Of a stretch of 64,000 nucleotides of DNA, positions 49,251-61,100 are shown piece by piece; positions within the stretch are counted from its first letter, which is position 1, and every line of letters starts with the position of its first letter. The position numbers were made by a program, and so were the translations under genes. This stretch comes from Poecilobothrus nobilitatus (lineage: Eukaryota; Arthropoda; Insecta; Diptera; Dolichopodidae), in assembly GCA_947095535.1 (NCBI GenBank), contig OX352774.1, forward strand, positions 238,167,825 through 238,231,824, in the 5' to 3' direction. The notes beneath the pieces were generated by a model that was not told where the DNA came from, did no database searches, and saw only the letters and a list, made by a program, of their open reading frames with translations.

Positions 49251-50600
49251 ATAGATCGAATAATTGACTTATTCTATTTGAGTTGTCTGTTACTTTTTTA
49301 CTTATGCTATTTAAATTATTTTTAATTTCTAAGAGAATATTTTTAATATTACTATTTGTTTCTATATTTTCATTATTGTTAGTCTTTTGTTTATATGTTT
49401 TATTATTACCTAAGACATTGGAATAAACTCCATATTACAGTTGGATGCTGTGTGTCCAAATCGTTGGCACCGCATGCATTGTCTGACTAATGGTTTTTTT
49501 AAAGTTTCCCAATAAATCATTTGATGATCAATCGCACTAATTTTTTTAATTTCATTGATTAAACTATTTGGCGAAGCTTGTACAATGAAATGTGGTAGTG
49601 ATAGGTTGTTTTCTATTGATTTCCTGGTTGTAAGTCTAGTAACTTTTTCAAAGTTAATATTTTTATTTTCTTTTTCTTTGAGTATATTTAGTACTTCGTC
49701 TGGTTTATAGTTGTTACATAGTCATTTTAAAACCAGTGTCACTTTTTTTATTAACTTTGGAGTATATGAGTAAAACTTTGTGTTGGTTTTTCTTAGAAAT
49801 TCAATTATTTTTTCGTAATCATCAGTTTTATATACGTATAAAATAAAATAAGAACTAGTTTTTTCTCTAATAAGAAAATTTTCTATATTTATTTTTTTTT
49901 TAATAGTTTTCTTTAATAATAGTCGCACTTGTGTTGTATACATTAATTGGTGGCATTTTTTGTTTATTATTATTTGTTTTAAAATAGTTTTTTTCTTCTT
50001 TTTTTGTTTGTTCTCTTTTTGTTGTTATTGTTTTTTGCTTTTCCGCATTTATTTTTTGAAGCGTGATTATGTAACCATCATCATCGGCTTCGTTTGTAAA
50101 TAGAGATGAATCGTGATCATCATCAACATGGTCCATATGTTCGGTTACGGTAAGTGGATTATAGTTATTTTCTGATTTTTTTCCTTTTTTTCATAATTAG
50201 TGTCAGAGGTGCTTGGAATGTTGTAAATATCATTATGAACAGCAATATTATTTTTAATATTATTATTATTTATATTATTATCATGATTACTATCGTAAAT
50301 ACTTTTAAAATTTTTATTATTATTATTGATATTTGCTTTTATGCCTAGATCGGCTAAAATTTTTTTAATTATTTTTATTTCACTTTTTAACTCCTCATTC
50401 TCTTTAATTATCATTTGCATTTTTTTTTTTGATTTTTTATTTTTATCGTTTAAAAAATCACTGATAGTGATCGGATGACATTTTTTTTTTTTTTTGTTGA
50501 TTTTTTTCAATAATATTTTTATCCAAAATTTTTTTAACATTTTCATTAATTACTTTTTTCAGCTTATTGTCATCATTATCCGAAGACTTTTTAACACAGG
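49237..50600 (-). pseudogene. LINE ORF1 (Gag-like, zinc knuckle), broken
   Basis: From 5' to 3': a Lys/Asn-rich N-terminal part with coiled-coil-like heptads (about 50600-50145), a linker, then IIEFLRKTNTKFYSYTPKL-type sequence (49722-49943). The latter resembles the region found just before the CCHC knuckle in Jockey ORF1. A knuckle CMRCQRFGHTASNC (CX2CX4HX4C, 49437-49479) follows, then a helical tail ending at TAG 49237-49239. The frame is broken by a frameshift at an A run near 50490, further frame changes near 50140 and 49900, a TGA at 49722-49724 and a TAG at 49410-49412. Only one knuckle remains; relatives usually have two or three. ORF1 proteins normally bind LINE RNA. Confidence 0.72.
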
Positions 50601-50771
50601 AGGTTGCAATAATGCAACACTGTGAAAATGAACTTATATATATATATTTTTACACTAATAAATTTAATTTATTTTAATTTAATTGTTTTTGATATATACA
50701 CTCGGGTTTCGATTCACCGATAAGATCAAACCCTATTTTAAAACAACCGAGTTCGATTTAACAACAACCGA

Positions 50772-51097
50772 ATTTTTTTTTTTTTTTTTAATAATTTTTA
50801 TTATTATTAAAATTTTATTTTTATATTTTTTTTATTTTTCAAAATTAAATTTAAAGTGAAACAAACAATTAAAATAAGTATTTTTTTAATATAAGGACGA
50901 ATATGGAAAATAAAAAAGTACAAACCTACCTACAGACAACCTTAGATCAATTAATAAAGTTTTAATATCTAATATAAAGAATAAATTTCCAAAATATTTT
51001 TTGAAAAATTCTAATATAAAATTAACAATGTAAACGTATATACGTTTATAAGATATATATGTATAATCGTATATACGATATATATAATTTATTGATA
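50772..51097. other. AT-rich sequence beyond the LINE 5' end
   Basis: A T run (50772 onward) followed by AT-rich sequence and a TA/CGTATATACG-rich patch at 51035-51085. No gene seen. Confidence 0.5.
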
Positions 51098-51184
51098 TTG
51101 ATAAAATGTTATTTACATATCGCTGTTGATAAAATGCTGTTGATATAATGCTATAGCTGTTGATAAAATGTTATTTACATATCG
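51098..51184. repeat. Small tandem repeat (25-bp and 14-bp units)
   Basis: The 25-bp unit TTGATAAAATGTTATTTACA-TATCG is exact at 51098-51122 and 51160-51184. Between and overlapping them, CTGTTGATAAAATG-type 14-bp units occur at 51123, 51137 (one change) and 51157. Confidence 0.8.
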
Positions 51185-51334
51185 TAAATGTTGAAAATTT
51201 TTATATAGCGTAAAACTGATAATCAGGTATAAAACATATCGTAAGTCTGGTAAAACATTTTTATGTAGGTAGCCTTAAAATATGCAATTATTATAATTAG
51301 AAAAGATATTTGTGAAGGGACCTTCCCAGAATGG

Positions 51335-51415
51335 CCTTGGAAGCCGAGCGTAAATACTGATGTTGCTTATTCTAGTATACAATATTAGATATTACTAAAT
51401 AATAAATAAATAAAT
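51335..51415 (+). mobile_element. SINE type 1 tail fragment
   Basis: 'GAATGGCCTTGGAAGCCGA' followed by 'ACAATATTAGATATTACTA' and an (AAAT)n end resembles the 3' part of type 1 SINEs without a head. Confidence 0.45.
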
Positions 51416-51510
51416 GAAGGAATTGCTTGGGTGTTAAATATAACAAATAAATTAACTGTTAAATACCATAAAAATTTAAACGAATCTTCAAGATATTATT
51501 TAAAAGTTTT

Positions 51511-51805
51511 GAGGTGCCGGTGACGAAGTGGTTATGAACGTGCCTTATTAATCAAGGGAGTGTCGGTTCAAATCCTGCACAGGTAGCAAGTTTTATTAAT
51601 TTAAAACAAATCCCCCTTTCTACGAAATATAGTGTAAATATATAATATATATATAATACAAAAAAAAAATATTAGTGTACAATTTAATAATTGTATTCGA
51701 ACTGTAATAGCCTTAGTAGTCGAACGGTTTTGTAATATTGCAATATCCGGTTTTGTAATATTGCAATATGTGATTTGTAATGTTAATATAAATAAGTAAA
51801 TAAAT
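51511..51805 (+). mobile_element. tRNA-Asn-like SINE, type 1, with 13-bp TSD
   Basis: Head GGTGCCGGTGACGAAGTGG, 'CCTTATTAATCAAGGGAG', B box 'GGTTCAAATCC', type 1 body and tail. It is flanked by the exact duplication ATTTAAAAGTTTT (51498-51510 and 51806-51818). Inside the tail, a 'GGTTTTGTAATATTGCAATA' unit is tandemly doubled (about 51724-51770), so this copy is longer (295 bp). Confidence 0.88.
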
Positions 51806-51818
51806 ATTTAAAAGTTTT

Positions 51819-54800
51819 TGCACTTATTTTATGTAAGATTATGTTTTCTTTAAAAATATTTAAAGGTTAAATCTAAACATTTCAGCATTGGGTTTAGATT
51901 ACAATAAAAAATGATCTATCCTGTAATTAATTCTATAATTTGAAATGGTATTTTTTGAGATTATCTTTGACAACCTTTTGATAAATAAAAATTTAAGTTT
52001 ATAGGAAATGTAAAATAAGTCTTTAAATTTAAACTTATCAAGATTAACTTGTATTCGTTGTTTATTACGACAACATATTATATAACTAAATATAACCTTT
52101 TAAATCAATAAAGCTAGAATAACTTATTTTAAAGAAACTTTGAAATACAATATTTGTCTGTGCACTGGTACTTTTGCAAGCAAGTCTTATTATATATTAT
52201 ATTTTCTGGCCTTTTAAAAAGTTATCATCAATTTAGCATTTTAGTAAATTTTTAAACATTAAATTAATATAATTTTAATAAAATAAGAATAGTACCTCCA
52301 TTTTCCAACAATTAAAATTTTTTTATGATATATTAATATTTAACATACCAACTAATCAAAATTGACAAAATACTTATGTATCAGTAATTTCTAATTACAT
52401 TTTTCTGTCCAAAATTAAATTCGCAGCACGTTTAAATAAAAACTCATTTACAGGTTTTTTTTTTCTTTTTTCTTTATAAGTAATTAAAGCTTAGTATATA
52501 ATATACATTTAATTGAAAAATTAAACTTAAATTCTAAGTTATATATGTTCGATAGTACAAAATATAAACATGAGAAAAAGAAAAAAGAAAACCTAAGAAC
52601 TTTGAATTTATTTTCAAAAACAGAACCTTGAAAGGATATATAACTTTATTTTTATATTTCACTTCGTTTTTTTGTGAAATTCTATTGTAACTAGTTTGAA
52701 GTTTTTTACTTTCTCTTTTTTATTTTTAAACTTTAATATTGTTCCATTGTATACGACTGGAGGGAATAAAAATAAGAATGAAGTATTTCATTCATGCAGC
52801 TTCCCATAAACTTTTAATTGCAACTAACAGCATCAGTTCCCGATAACTCTATTTACAAAAAAAAAATAAAATTGGGAAAAAATTATTTCGCAAAGACAAA
52901 TAAAGGATATTTATTTATTTAGATCCTTTTTTTTCTGAATGAGAATTTCATTTATATGAAATATTTATTTTATCCTATAAGTATGCAATTTGAAAAAAAT
53001 TTGTAAACAGTTTTTGAATAATGGCAGAACTAGTTTTTATATACGGTGACCTATTATATTTTAAAACTACCAAAACTAGATTTAGATTTCTTTGTAGATT
53101 CAAAGCTGGTTGGATGAAACTAATTTAAAATTTAAGTAAATTTTGAAAGAACATAACATGAAGGCAGCGAAAAATAAAATAAAAAAAAAAAAAAACAAAA
53201 TAAGTGTATAAATTTAAACAATTTTACAACTCTATATATATTTTTTCATTTTGAGGGTGGACAACTTTGACATATTTACTACTTGTTTATTTATATATTT
53301 GTATATATTTATATATTATATACAAATACATCTACTTATGTAATAATATATTTTTAGACATAAACACATTATTTTATAAATTATAACATCAAGATGTTGT
53401 TATTATAAGTACCATTATTATAAGAATTTTTTTTTTTTTTTCGTACGTTATGGCGTGAGTGCATTATGGAACTTGCAATAACGAAAAATTAAATAAACTA
53501 AAATAAGTAACAATTTTTTCTTTTCAAAGATGTTTTTTTGGATGTACATTTATGTTTTGTAAAGAAAATTATAAAAATCAAAAAAAGATAAGGAGTTGTT
53601 TCTTATGTCTTATATTGTCAAATCTGTACTTTTTAACGTAAACGATATTTTGAAAATAGCAGTAGAGTAAATATTAATTAAATAAGATAAGGAAGAGAAG
53701 AGGATAAGAAAAACAACATCTTTAATTTATTAATTTATTAGCGAGCACCTCAGTAGGCCTAAACTCATTTCTCAAAAATATATTTGGCATAAATCCAGTT
53801 GGCATAGAAATACATTTATCATAAAACCAGTAGCATAAAAAGACATTTAGAAAAATTCCATTTATACTAATTGAATACTTCGCATATAATCTTGTTGGTA
53901 AATCGGACATTTTGGTATGAATGTTTTGCAGATGAAATATTTGTTGTTGATTACGTAACAAGGTTGGTAGTCTTGATCAATTCTGTATTTAAATTTGTAA
54001 TTTAGATATAGACTTAAGAAAGCCGAAGTTTAAAATTTTTAGGTGAAAGTTAATTACTTTTCGTATGAAAATGTGACCAAAATTTTTTGTATGAGTGTAC
54101 AAATGGATTTATATATAAGTGTTGATTTTATTTTTGATTATATAATTACGGATTTCCCTTTTTAAAAATATCTATATAATATAAATATGTGTGCATATAT
54201 AGTGCTTATGTGCCAGATTCTAATTAGGAGGGTATTTAAGTTGGTTACAAAATCAATGCATCAATAATTTGTTTAGCGGGTGATTCTTTCTAATTTCTTT
54301 TCTTTTACGTACACGTTTCAAAGCAATTAAAAAATTTAAATTGTAGAAGTATGTATGGATGAGATAAAATTAGAAAAGATTTTAGAGTTAGTTTCAAAAT
54401 CAGGATTTTAGGTTTTTTAACCACGTGGTCGAGCTACTAATTATCGAAATATTATAGAAAAAATTTGAATTAAGACAATATTTTTATTTTATTTAATAAG
54501 TGAAGTTAAAGCAATTAGTATAACTTTATACATATTTTTTTTTTGGACTTTCCTACTTTTGGTATAGGAAAACTTTTCAGAAAGTTATTGAATCATTATT
54601 GATTCTGTATCCACGATTTTATGAAGAAGAATCTCGATTTTGTTTGAGATTCTATAAGAAGATAATATTGGTAAAGAAGAACGTCTTTAAGCGAATTAGT
54701 TCTGATCAATTAATATAATATATAAACCTTAAAGTCATTTCATTTTACAAATCACTGTTTAAAATGATGAACCGTTGGTTTTAAAAAATATAAAACTGCA

Positions 54801-56050
54801 ATAAAAACTGACCTTTTTGATGATATTTTTCAATAAATTTCAAAAATTTTCTTAATTTATTAAAGATCCGAATTTCTTTTACTGAACTCATTAATATTTT
54901 TTTTTTTGTTCCTAAGTCCTGCACCTGTATTTTTTATGTTTTTGTTGTTTTTTTTTGTTTTAGATCAAAAGAACTTCTCAAAAAAGCAACTTTAAAATGT
55001 TTTTCAATCCTTTAATTTTTGTAAAAATTTTAACTGTAAGTAAAATTCTTAACATTTTCATCCCGCCTAGAACTTAATAATATATAAAAAAAAAAATTTC
55101 TTTTTTTCTTAAAGATCTGCGCCAAATGTTGTTCTTAAACAATTTTTCTAACAAAGAAAAAGAACTAAAGAAACAAAAAAAAAATATTAAGTAAATAGCA
55201 AACAAATAAATTTTGTTCGTGTTTTTTTCTTTTTTTTTTTTCTTCCTTACAAAAGTTTGTAGTTCAATTTTTTACATTCCTTTTTTTGTAAATGTCCTTG
55301 TTTTTTTTTTTTAAATAAATAAATGTGTCCTATATACCATTTATTTCTTTAAATATAAAAAAAAAATATTTAATAAATTAAATTTATATATTATATAATA
55401 TATTTATGTATTTACATTAATATTAAAAATATATTTCATAAATTAAATTGGAAAAAATGAAGGAAGAGAAAAATAAAATTTAGAAAATTTATGAAAGTGC
55501 AATAAAGTTATAGTTGACACAGATTAAATAGTACACAAATAAACAAAATAAATCCATTTATAAATTAATATTACTTTAATAAATTAAAATTATATTAATT
55601 TATTCAATGTTTTTTTGTTTTGTTTTGTCTAAAATATAGGACAAGGCCCTATAATTTTTACAGAAAAATTTTAAGATTGTGCTTATTATTTAATCAATTT
55701 TATATTAATCGAAAAAGTAGTTTTCTTTTAATATAGTTCTTTTAATTGTGTTCGTTTAATTTTTTTAAGAAAATTTTAAATTGAACACAACATAAGGATA
55801 GAGGAGTTAAAAAGATGCACATTCATTAAGTTTCAAGCAGGGTACAAATACTTTAACATTAAAAAACACTATTTTATGGATTATGCAAATTATGAATTTA
55901 TTATAAGTATATTTCGGGGAAAATTAATAAATTCTTAGATTATGTAATTCAATAGTAACATTTCAAACAATATAGTTTTGTTTTGAATGAAGAATGAGAC
56001 ACAATTCGTTTAAAAATAAACTTAAAACTCATTAGTAAATTATTTAACCA
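51819..56050. other. AT-rich intronic stretch with dispersed repeat patches
   Basis: No gene recognised. 53745-53905 has recurring 'GGCATA', 'AAACCAGT' and 'AGACATTTAGAAAAA' phrases similar in style to 41160-41260. The rest is AT-rich with A/T runs and small simple repeats (for example 53285-53330). Confidence 0.45.
54225..54300. repeat. Dispersed repeat fragment ('GGTTACAAAATCA' family)
   Basis: 'TTGGTTACAAAATCA', then 'CAATAATTTGTTTAGCGGG' matches 14520-14577 closely. A second, weaker match ('GAGTTAGTTTCAAAATCAGG') follows at about 54384-54405. Confidence 0.6.
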
Positions 56051-56212
56051 TCATTGAGGGTCTTTTAAATTATGTGACTGTTCGCAAACATGACAGCATA
56101 AAATTGCATTGTTTTCTGTCATTTCAATAGGAGCAACACGACCTTTAGTAAAACTTTTAGATCGATTTTTCTTCTTTGTATCACATAATTTTTTTTGATG
56201 AAATATTAACTA
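56051..56212 (-). pseudogene. Unidentified coding-like patch with CCHVC motif
   Basis: On the minus strand a frame of about 50 codons ends at TGA (56051-56053): it includes KNRSKSFTKGRVAPIEMTEN, then NAILCCHVCEQSHNLKDPQ. Codon content and amino-acid mix look more protein-like than the surrounding low-complexity frames, and CxxC followed by His suggests a metal-binding or transposase-type tail. Upstream it is closed by a stop near 56210. It could be the C-terminus of an unrecognised transposon protein. It abuts the LINE fossil at 56222. I do not recognise the family. Confidence 0.35.
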
Positions 56213-56221
56213 ATCCACTTC

Positions 56222-56533
56222 CATCGCCGTACTACTGTTGGGTCATTGACCCTCTTTTATAGATACTTTGTAGGGGTGAACACCTGTTCTAAAGAAATAA
56301 AACAATTGATGCATCCACTCAAAATTTTCCAACGTGAAACGAGGAGTGCAACAGATGCCCACCCATACACTGTCGAACTGTCAAGATTGCGTAACACAGC
56401 ATTCGGAAATTCGTTTATCATGCCCACATCGCGTTTATGGATTCATTTGTGTTCGATATATCGAAATTCAAGAAGAACACTAACATCCTTCTTCAAAATA
56501 GCTGTCCAAATTTTTTCCCTTCATCCTCCATAA
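56222..56533 (+). pseudogene. Fossil LINE ORF2 C-terminus (plus strand)
   Basis: Open frame reading HRRTTVGSLTLFYRYF, then IKQLMHPLKIFQRETRSA, then DAHPYTVELSRLRNTAFGNS, then FIMPTSRLWIHL. This is the standard tail of many arthropod non-LTR ORF2 proteins: 'HRR.V.SL.LFYR...G.CS.EI..L.P......TR.A...HPY.V..P..R...F..SF...TSRLWN.L' (family knowledge). The frame runs unbroken to a stop after residue HPP. No RT is recognisable upstream, so it is a 5'-truncated or decayed copy. It is a different LINE lineage from the tandem pair. Confidence 0.75.
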
Positions 56534-57463
56534 TCCCAATTATCCTATCCCTCATCCTTTTCCTCAAAACTAAGCTGTACATTATATTATTATGTATTAA
56601 AGGATCCATCCAAATATATTTAAGTTTTATTTTAATTTAAGTTTTATAGCTTTACTGTGCATTGGTATATTGTATATATTCCAATATTCTATGCCTATAT
56701 TCGTACAATATTTAATGTATTTGTGATAGTAACTACATTTGCATGACAATGGGTCTAGAATATAAGCTATCTTCAGTTCTATTTGTCTTTTTTTAATTAT
56801 TAATTACAAGATTATTATTTACATGACATATAACGAAATTTATAAATGCATATTGCTTAGTTTACCTCCCAATGTTTTCTATCTTTTTTCTTTATCTGTG
56901 GCAGAATCCAGACTGTTTAATGCCTCTCAGGCTTGCTGTCCCAGAGCTTCTGTCATTTAATCAAAGGAAAATATTTAAAAACATTTTAAAACTTATTTGA
57001 ATCATTTCGGACAGTAAAAAGTAAATTTGGTGCATAAATTTCATATATAAAATTTAGCTTTTATGTGCGGTGGTATATAATTTATAGCGTGTCGTCGGAC
57101 TATCTTTAAAGAATATTATTTATATAAGTATTTTTTTTTTGTTTTAATAAATCGTAATAGCTGAGTTTGAAAAAAATTGTTTTATTTAAATTATTTGATA
57201 TAGTGCGCCCGATAGAATTAATAATATAATTTTACTTATTTCCATCTCAAAAATATGCTCCACTAACATTATCAAACAGTGTGTTGTGATGATTTTATTG
57301 ATGTATTGTGCTGTCCATATTATGATATTAACTGTTTTTGTTTAAAGGCAACAAGCACTGAAATATTATCATATCTTTAATTTTATATCAATTTTTCCCT
57401 ATGAATTATTTTAAGGTTTTACTTTTAAAAATTTAAAATTTTCCAGTTAAATATTTTTTTTCT
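56534..57463. other. Probable LINE 3' UTR and AT-rich sequence
   Basis: Sequence after the LINE tail, up to perhaps 56960, is less AT-rich in places ('GACAATGGGTCTAGAATATA', 'CCTCTCAGGCTTGCTGTCCC') and may be the element's 3' region. No end was found. Then ordinary AT-rich intron. Confidence 0.35.
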
Positions 57464-58130
57464 GATCGACATGCCGAAATATGTTATAATTGACCATAAC
57501 GAAATAGACGCAGTGCTCTATCAGGCTACTAAAGAAAAAATTCATTTTTAAGAATGAACACCATTGTAAGGTTTAATATTAATCAGTCGAACCGCAAGGG
57601 AAGAAAAATATAAAAATTCGATTAGAATGTTGTTATGCCAAAATTTCTAAATAGAACATTAGAAAAATTTTTTACGGATGCGAAAAGATTCTTAAAAATT
57701 CTAAACGATTCGGTTAGAAACTATTCCGATTTTTTTTTTGTAAATTGGCGTGCCGAGATGAGTTAACGAATCAAAGGCAAATAAATTAAAACGCACTCAT
57801 TTGGTACAAAAAGCCATTTTTACGAAGTTTGATTTCAATGAGTCGAACCATTGACAAGACATGATAATGAAAAGACGTCAGTATCTTTAAATGGTCGTAA
57901 TGCGGGAGTGGTTTAAGAAATCTTTACACAAAATTATTGTTCTTTAAAGTCATTAAGCATTCTGATTTGCACTATATATATATATTTTTTTTGACAGATC
58001 GATACGCCGAAAGAGGTTAACGGATCGTAATTAATTATTTGAAAGATCACAAAAATTTTGAATGGGCTCTGGTGTCGGAACTCTGTTAACGGATCGATAG
58101 TTCACGACACATTTCGCGTTCAGAGTAAGT
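57464..58130. repeat. Diverged ~255-280-bp tandem repeat, about 3 units
   Basis: A 'GATCGA.A(T/C)GCCGAAA.A.GTTAA' block recurs at 57464, 57746 and 57997 (GCCGA at 57473, 57752 and 58006). A second marker, AGTCGAACC, recurs at 57585 and 57841 (256 apart). Units are badly diverged between markers. An old satellite-like array or internally repeated element. Confidence 0.6.
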
Positions 58131-61100
58131 TTTCTGTAAAATTTGGTTACAATCGAGTACTCCGTGTAGGAATACATAAAAAACAAATAAATAAACAAAC
58201 ACACTTTCTACTTTTTTAAAAGATGTGGGCCAAAATTGTTGTTTTGATGTTTTTGGTTAAGTTGAATTTTCCTTTAAAAAATGTCCTTTAACGTTTTTAA
58301 TACTTAATTATCGTGAATTGAAATTATTTTGAATTGGATACTAATTTTATTAATTAAGTTTTTCATTGAAAATTGTATTATCTATTTTAAATAGTACCTA
58401 TTTATTTATATACTTTTGCGCTTGTGTTTTATTTAATTAATAAACTTAAAGCTTAATCTAAAATTTTTATTTTTCTTTTTATGAATTAAAATTTAATTTT
58501 TGATTGAAATCAAATAATTTCCATTGAATGATTTTTAGTAACTCATAATTTAATTGTATAGAGAATTATTTATATGCATTTTATTTATTTTGGTTGGTTA
58601 TTTTGAATTTAATACAATTACATTTTTTTAGATCAATTAATATTTTATATGAGAGCATTGAGGATTCAATTTGAATTACTATTCCAAATATGCAAACCCT
58701 TTTTAAAAAATTTTTATAAGCATATCTTTTAAATAAAAGTCTTTAATTTTGCATTTCTTTGATTTATTCCACAAAAAAAAAAAAAAAAACGAAATGAAAA
58801 TTCACAGTAATATTTTGTAACGTAATAAGGATAATGATATTAAATAACTAAAATTTCAGTTAAATTCTTTCTCCTGGGCTTCTTTTCCTATTCTGATCGT
58901 AGTGACATTATTTTATGATTAGATTCCTCACATCCTGGATCTATTTTGTACCATATGAATTGATTTTTCTCATGTTTTTGCTGTTAACAAATATAGTTGA
59001 TCTGACCGACGTGTAATGGATGAGCCCGTCGCTTTTTTGCGTTCACTCTTTTTTTTCACTGTTAGTTTCTTCATTTTACGTGATCGGCAATATGATCAAA
59101 ATATTTCAGATATAGAATTGTTTTATTTTCTTCAGAATTTTAAATTTCACATTAGATTTTTTTTGTATGATTCATACTGATTCTCAATAAAAAGATTTTG
59201 AAAGTATTAAAAAAAAATTTTTAATAATTCTAAAAAACTTTTAACATTTTTTTAAATTTTTCCTTAAAAATTTTTCTTTAATAAAAATATTTCAACCCTT
59301 TTTTGCATTCCATATAATGATATAATAATGAATGAATTTCCAAGACCACTCTTATTAATAATATTTGTTTTTAAAAACAAAAAAACAGAAAATCTAAAAT
59401 TAACTCCCTTTTCAGGAAGTTTCCCTTTTAGATTCATAAGTGCATAAATTTCAATTTTACTTAGCATAAATATTATATGAAAGATATATACGAAATTATT
59501 GCTCATTTTCTTCATTTATTTATTTTTTAATTTTTTGTTGCATTTTTATTCCTTTTTGTTATAAAATAGCTTCTCAGGAATCCTTATAAATCTCATAATG
59601 TATAATTAAGATTGTTCATACCTTCATTTCTATTTTAATTATTGTTACTTTTTATTTTAATTTTTTTTTCTTTCTCTCCAAGTTGTAAATATTGCATCTT
59701 TTTTTGTACAATTTCTAAAGCACTCAACTGAAATCAATAATTTTTTATTTTAAATTTCCTGTTTTTTTTTTTTCAAAAATTTTCAAAGTCCTCAGAGATT
59801 TTATATTATTATTATTTATTGTTAAGTGATTTCAATTTTGAAATAGGCAAAATAGAAAATTTAAAAAAACCAAAAATAAAAACTTATTGAACAAACAAAC
59901 AAACAGGATAAAAATCACTCAAACAATTTTTTGGATAAAATAAATGTCAATTGAAAAAATTTTTGGGTTTACAAATGTGTCATATGTATAGTATTTTCTA
60001 TAAAAAACACTTTATTTCTTTATTTTGTTTGTTGTAAATTACCATTATAATGGTTTTTATTTTTAGAAAGAACTCAACTCTGAAATATTCTGAAGTGTAG
60101 TGGGTGCATATACATATATGTTTTTTTATATATGTATGTTTATGTTTATGTATTTTTATTTTGTGTCTAAAGAATTATTGTGTAGCAACACAAAAAAAAA
60201 ATTTTTTTTTTTTCAAAAACAACCCCAAGACTCACATAAAATATTATGATCTATCGAAGTCATAATAAAAGGGCGTATTAAAATAAAAAAAAAAAAAACG
60301 TGTATATATATATATATATATATACAATATAAAATTTGGCTCCCCCTCAAATTAGGAAATTTTATTTTATTAGAAACAATTTTGTAATATGTTATCCATA
60401 TAACAAGATAAAAACAAAAATAAAAATAATAAAACAAACAGGACCCCTGATAAAAGTTTTTTTTTTTTTTTTGTGGAAAATGAATAGAAAGAAACCAACA
60501 AAAAAAAAAAAAAAAATTAAAGTTAAAACTGTAAAAGAAAAAATCATGTAAACATAAAATTTGTAAATGATTTTCATAATAAAAGCAACAGGATAACATG
60601 ATGTGTGTCTATAGAATCCTGGATATATATAGGTTAGAATGGAACAATATGTAAATAAAATATACAGTGACTTTTAAAATTAAATTTTGAAATTTTTGTA
60701 TTAGTCGATTGGTTAACGTTTTATGATTATGTTGAAATTTATTTGTGTTCCTTTTTTTCCAGGAATTAACAGAAAATAAAATAAAAATTTTTATTTTTTA
60801 TTAACTGTAAGTTTAGCTGGAACTCTTCGATTCCATTCTTGTTTTAGTACCCGGATCTACTGGTTGTAAAGTAATTATATAGAGCTGATTAACTACGTAG
60901 TGATAAAACAAACTTTCATAGTTCTATAACAATTTAGATTTATTAGTCTTAACAACAAGCTAATACACTCACCGTTGGTGGTTTTCTATTAGGTCCTGCA
61001 CTGTAGCTAAACTGATTTGATCCAAATTAGATCTAAAAGAATCAACTAGAAATTTATCCTTGAATCGCCAAAGTGTCGGTAATGTAATAGGGATTTTAAT

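Larger units (their letters stand above)
46745..50771 (-). mobile_element. Jockey-type LINE, near-full-length upstream unit (B)
   Basis: The T run 46745-46762 is its A tail. Inward come the 3' UTR, RT, endonuclease, an ORF1 with a zinc knuckle, and a GC-richer 5' UTR-like stretch (about 50700-50771) ending at a T run (from 50772). ORF1 and ORF2 overlap by 14 nt, as is common in Jockey-type elements. Both ORFs are broken. Internal deletion(s) remove the endonuclease C-terminus, the endonuclease-RT linker and probably a second ORF1 zinc knuckle. The exact 5' end and any target duplication are hidden in T/A runs. Confidence 0.8.

Noticed and set aside
60213..60599. 128-codon minus-strand open frame
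   Set aside because: Translation of T runs and a (TA)n repeat; Phe/Tyr/Ile-rich with no domain.
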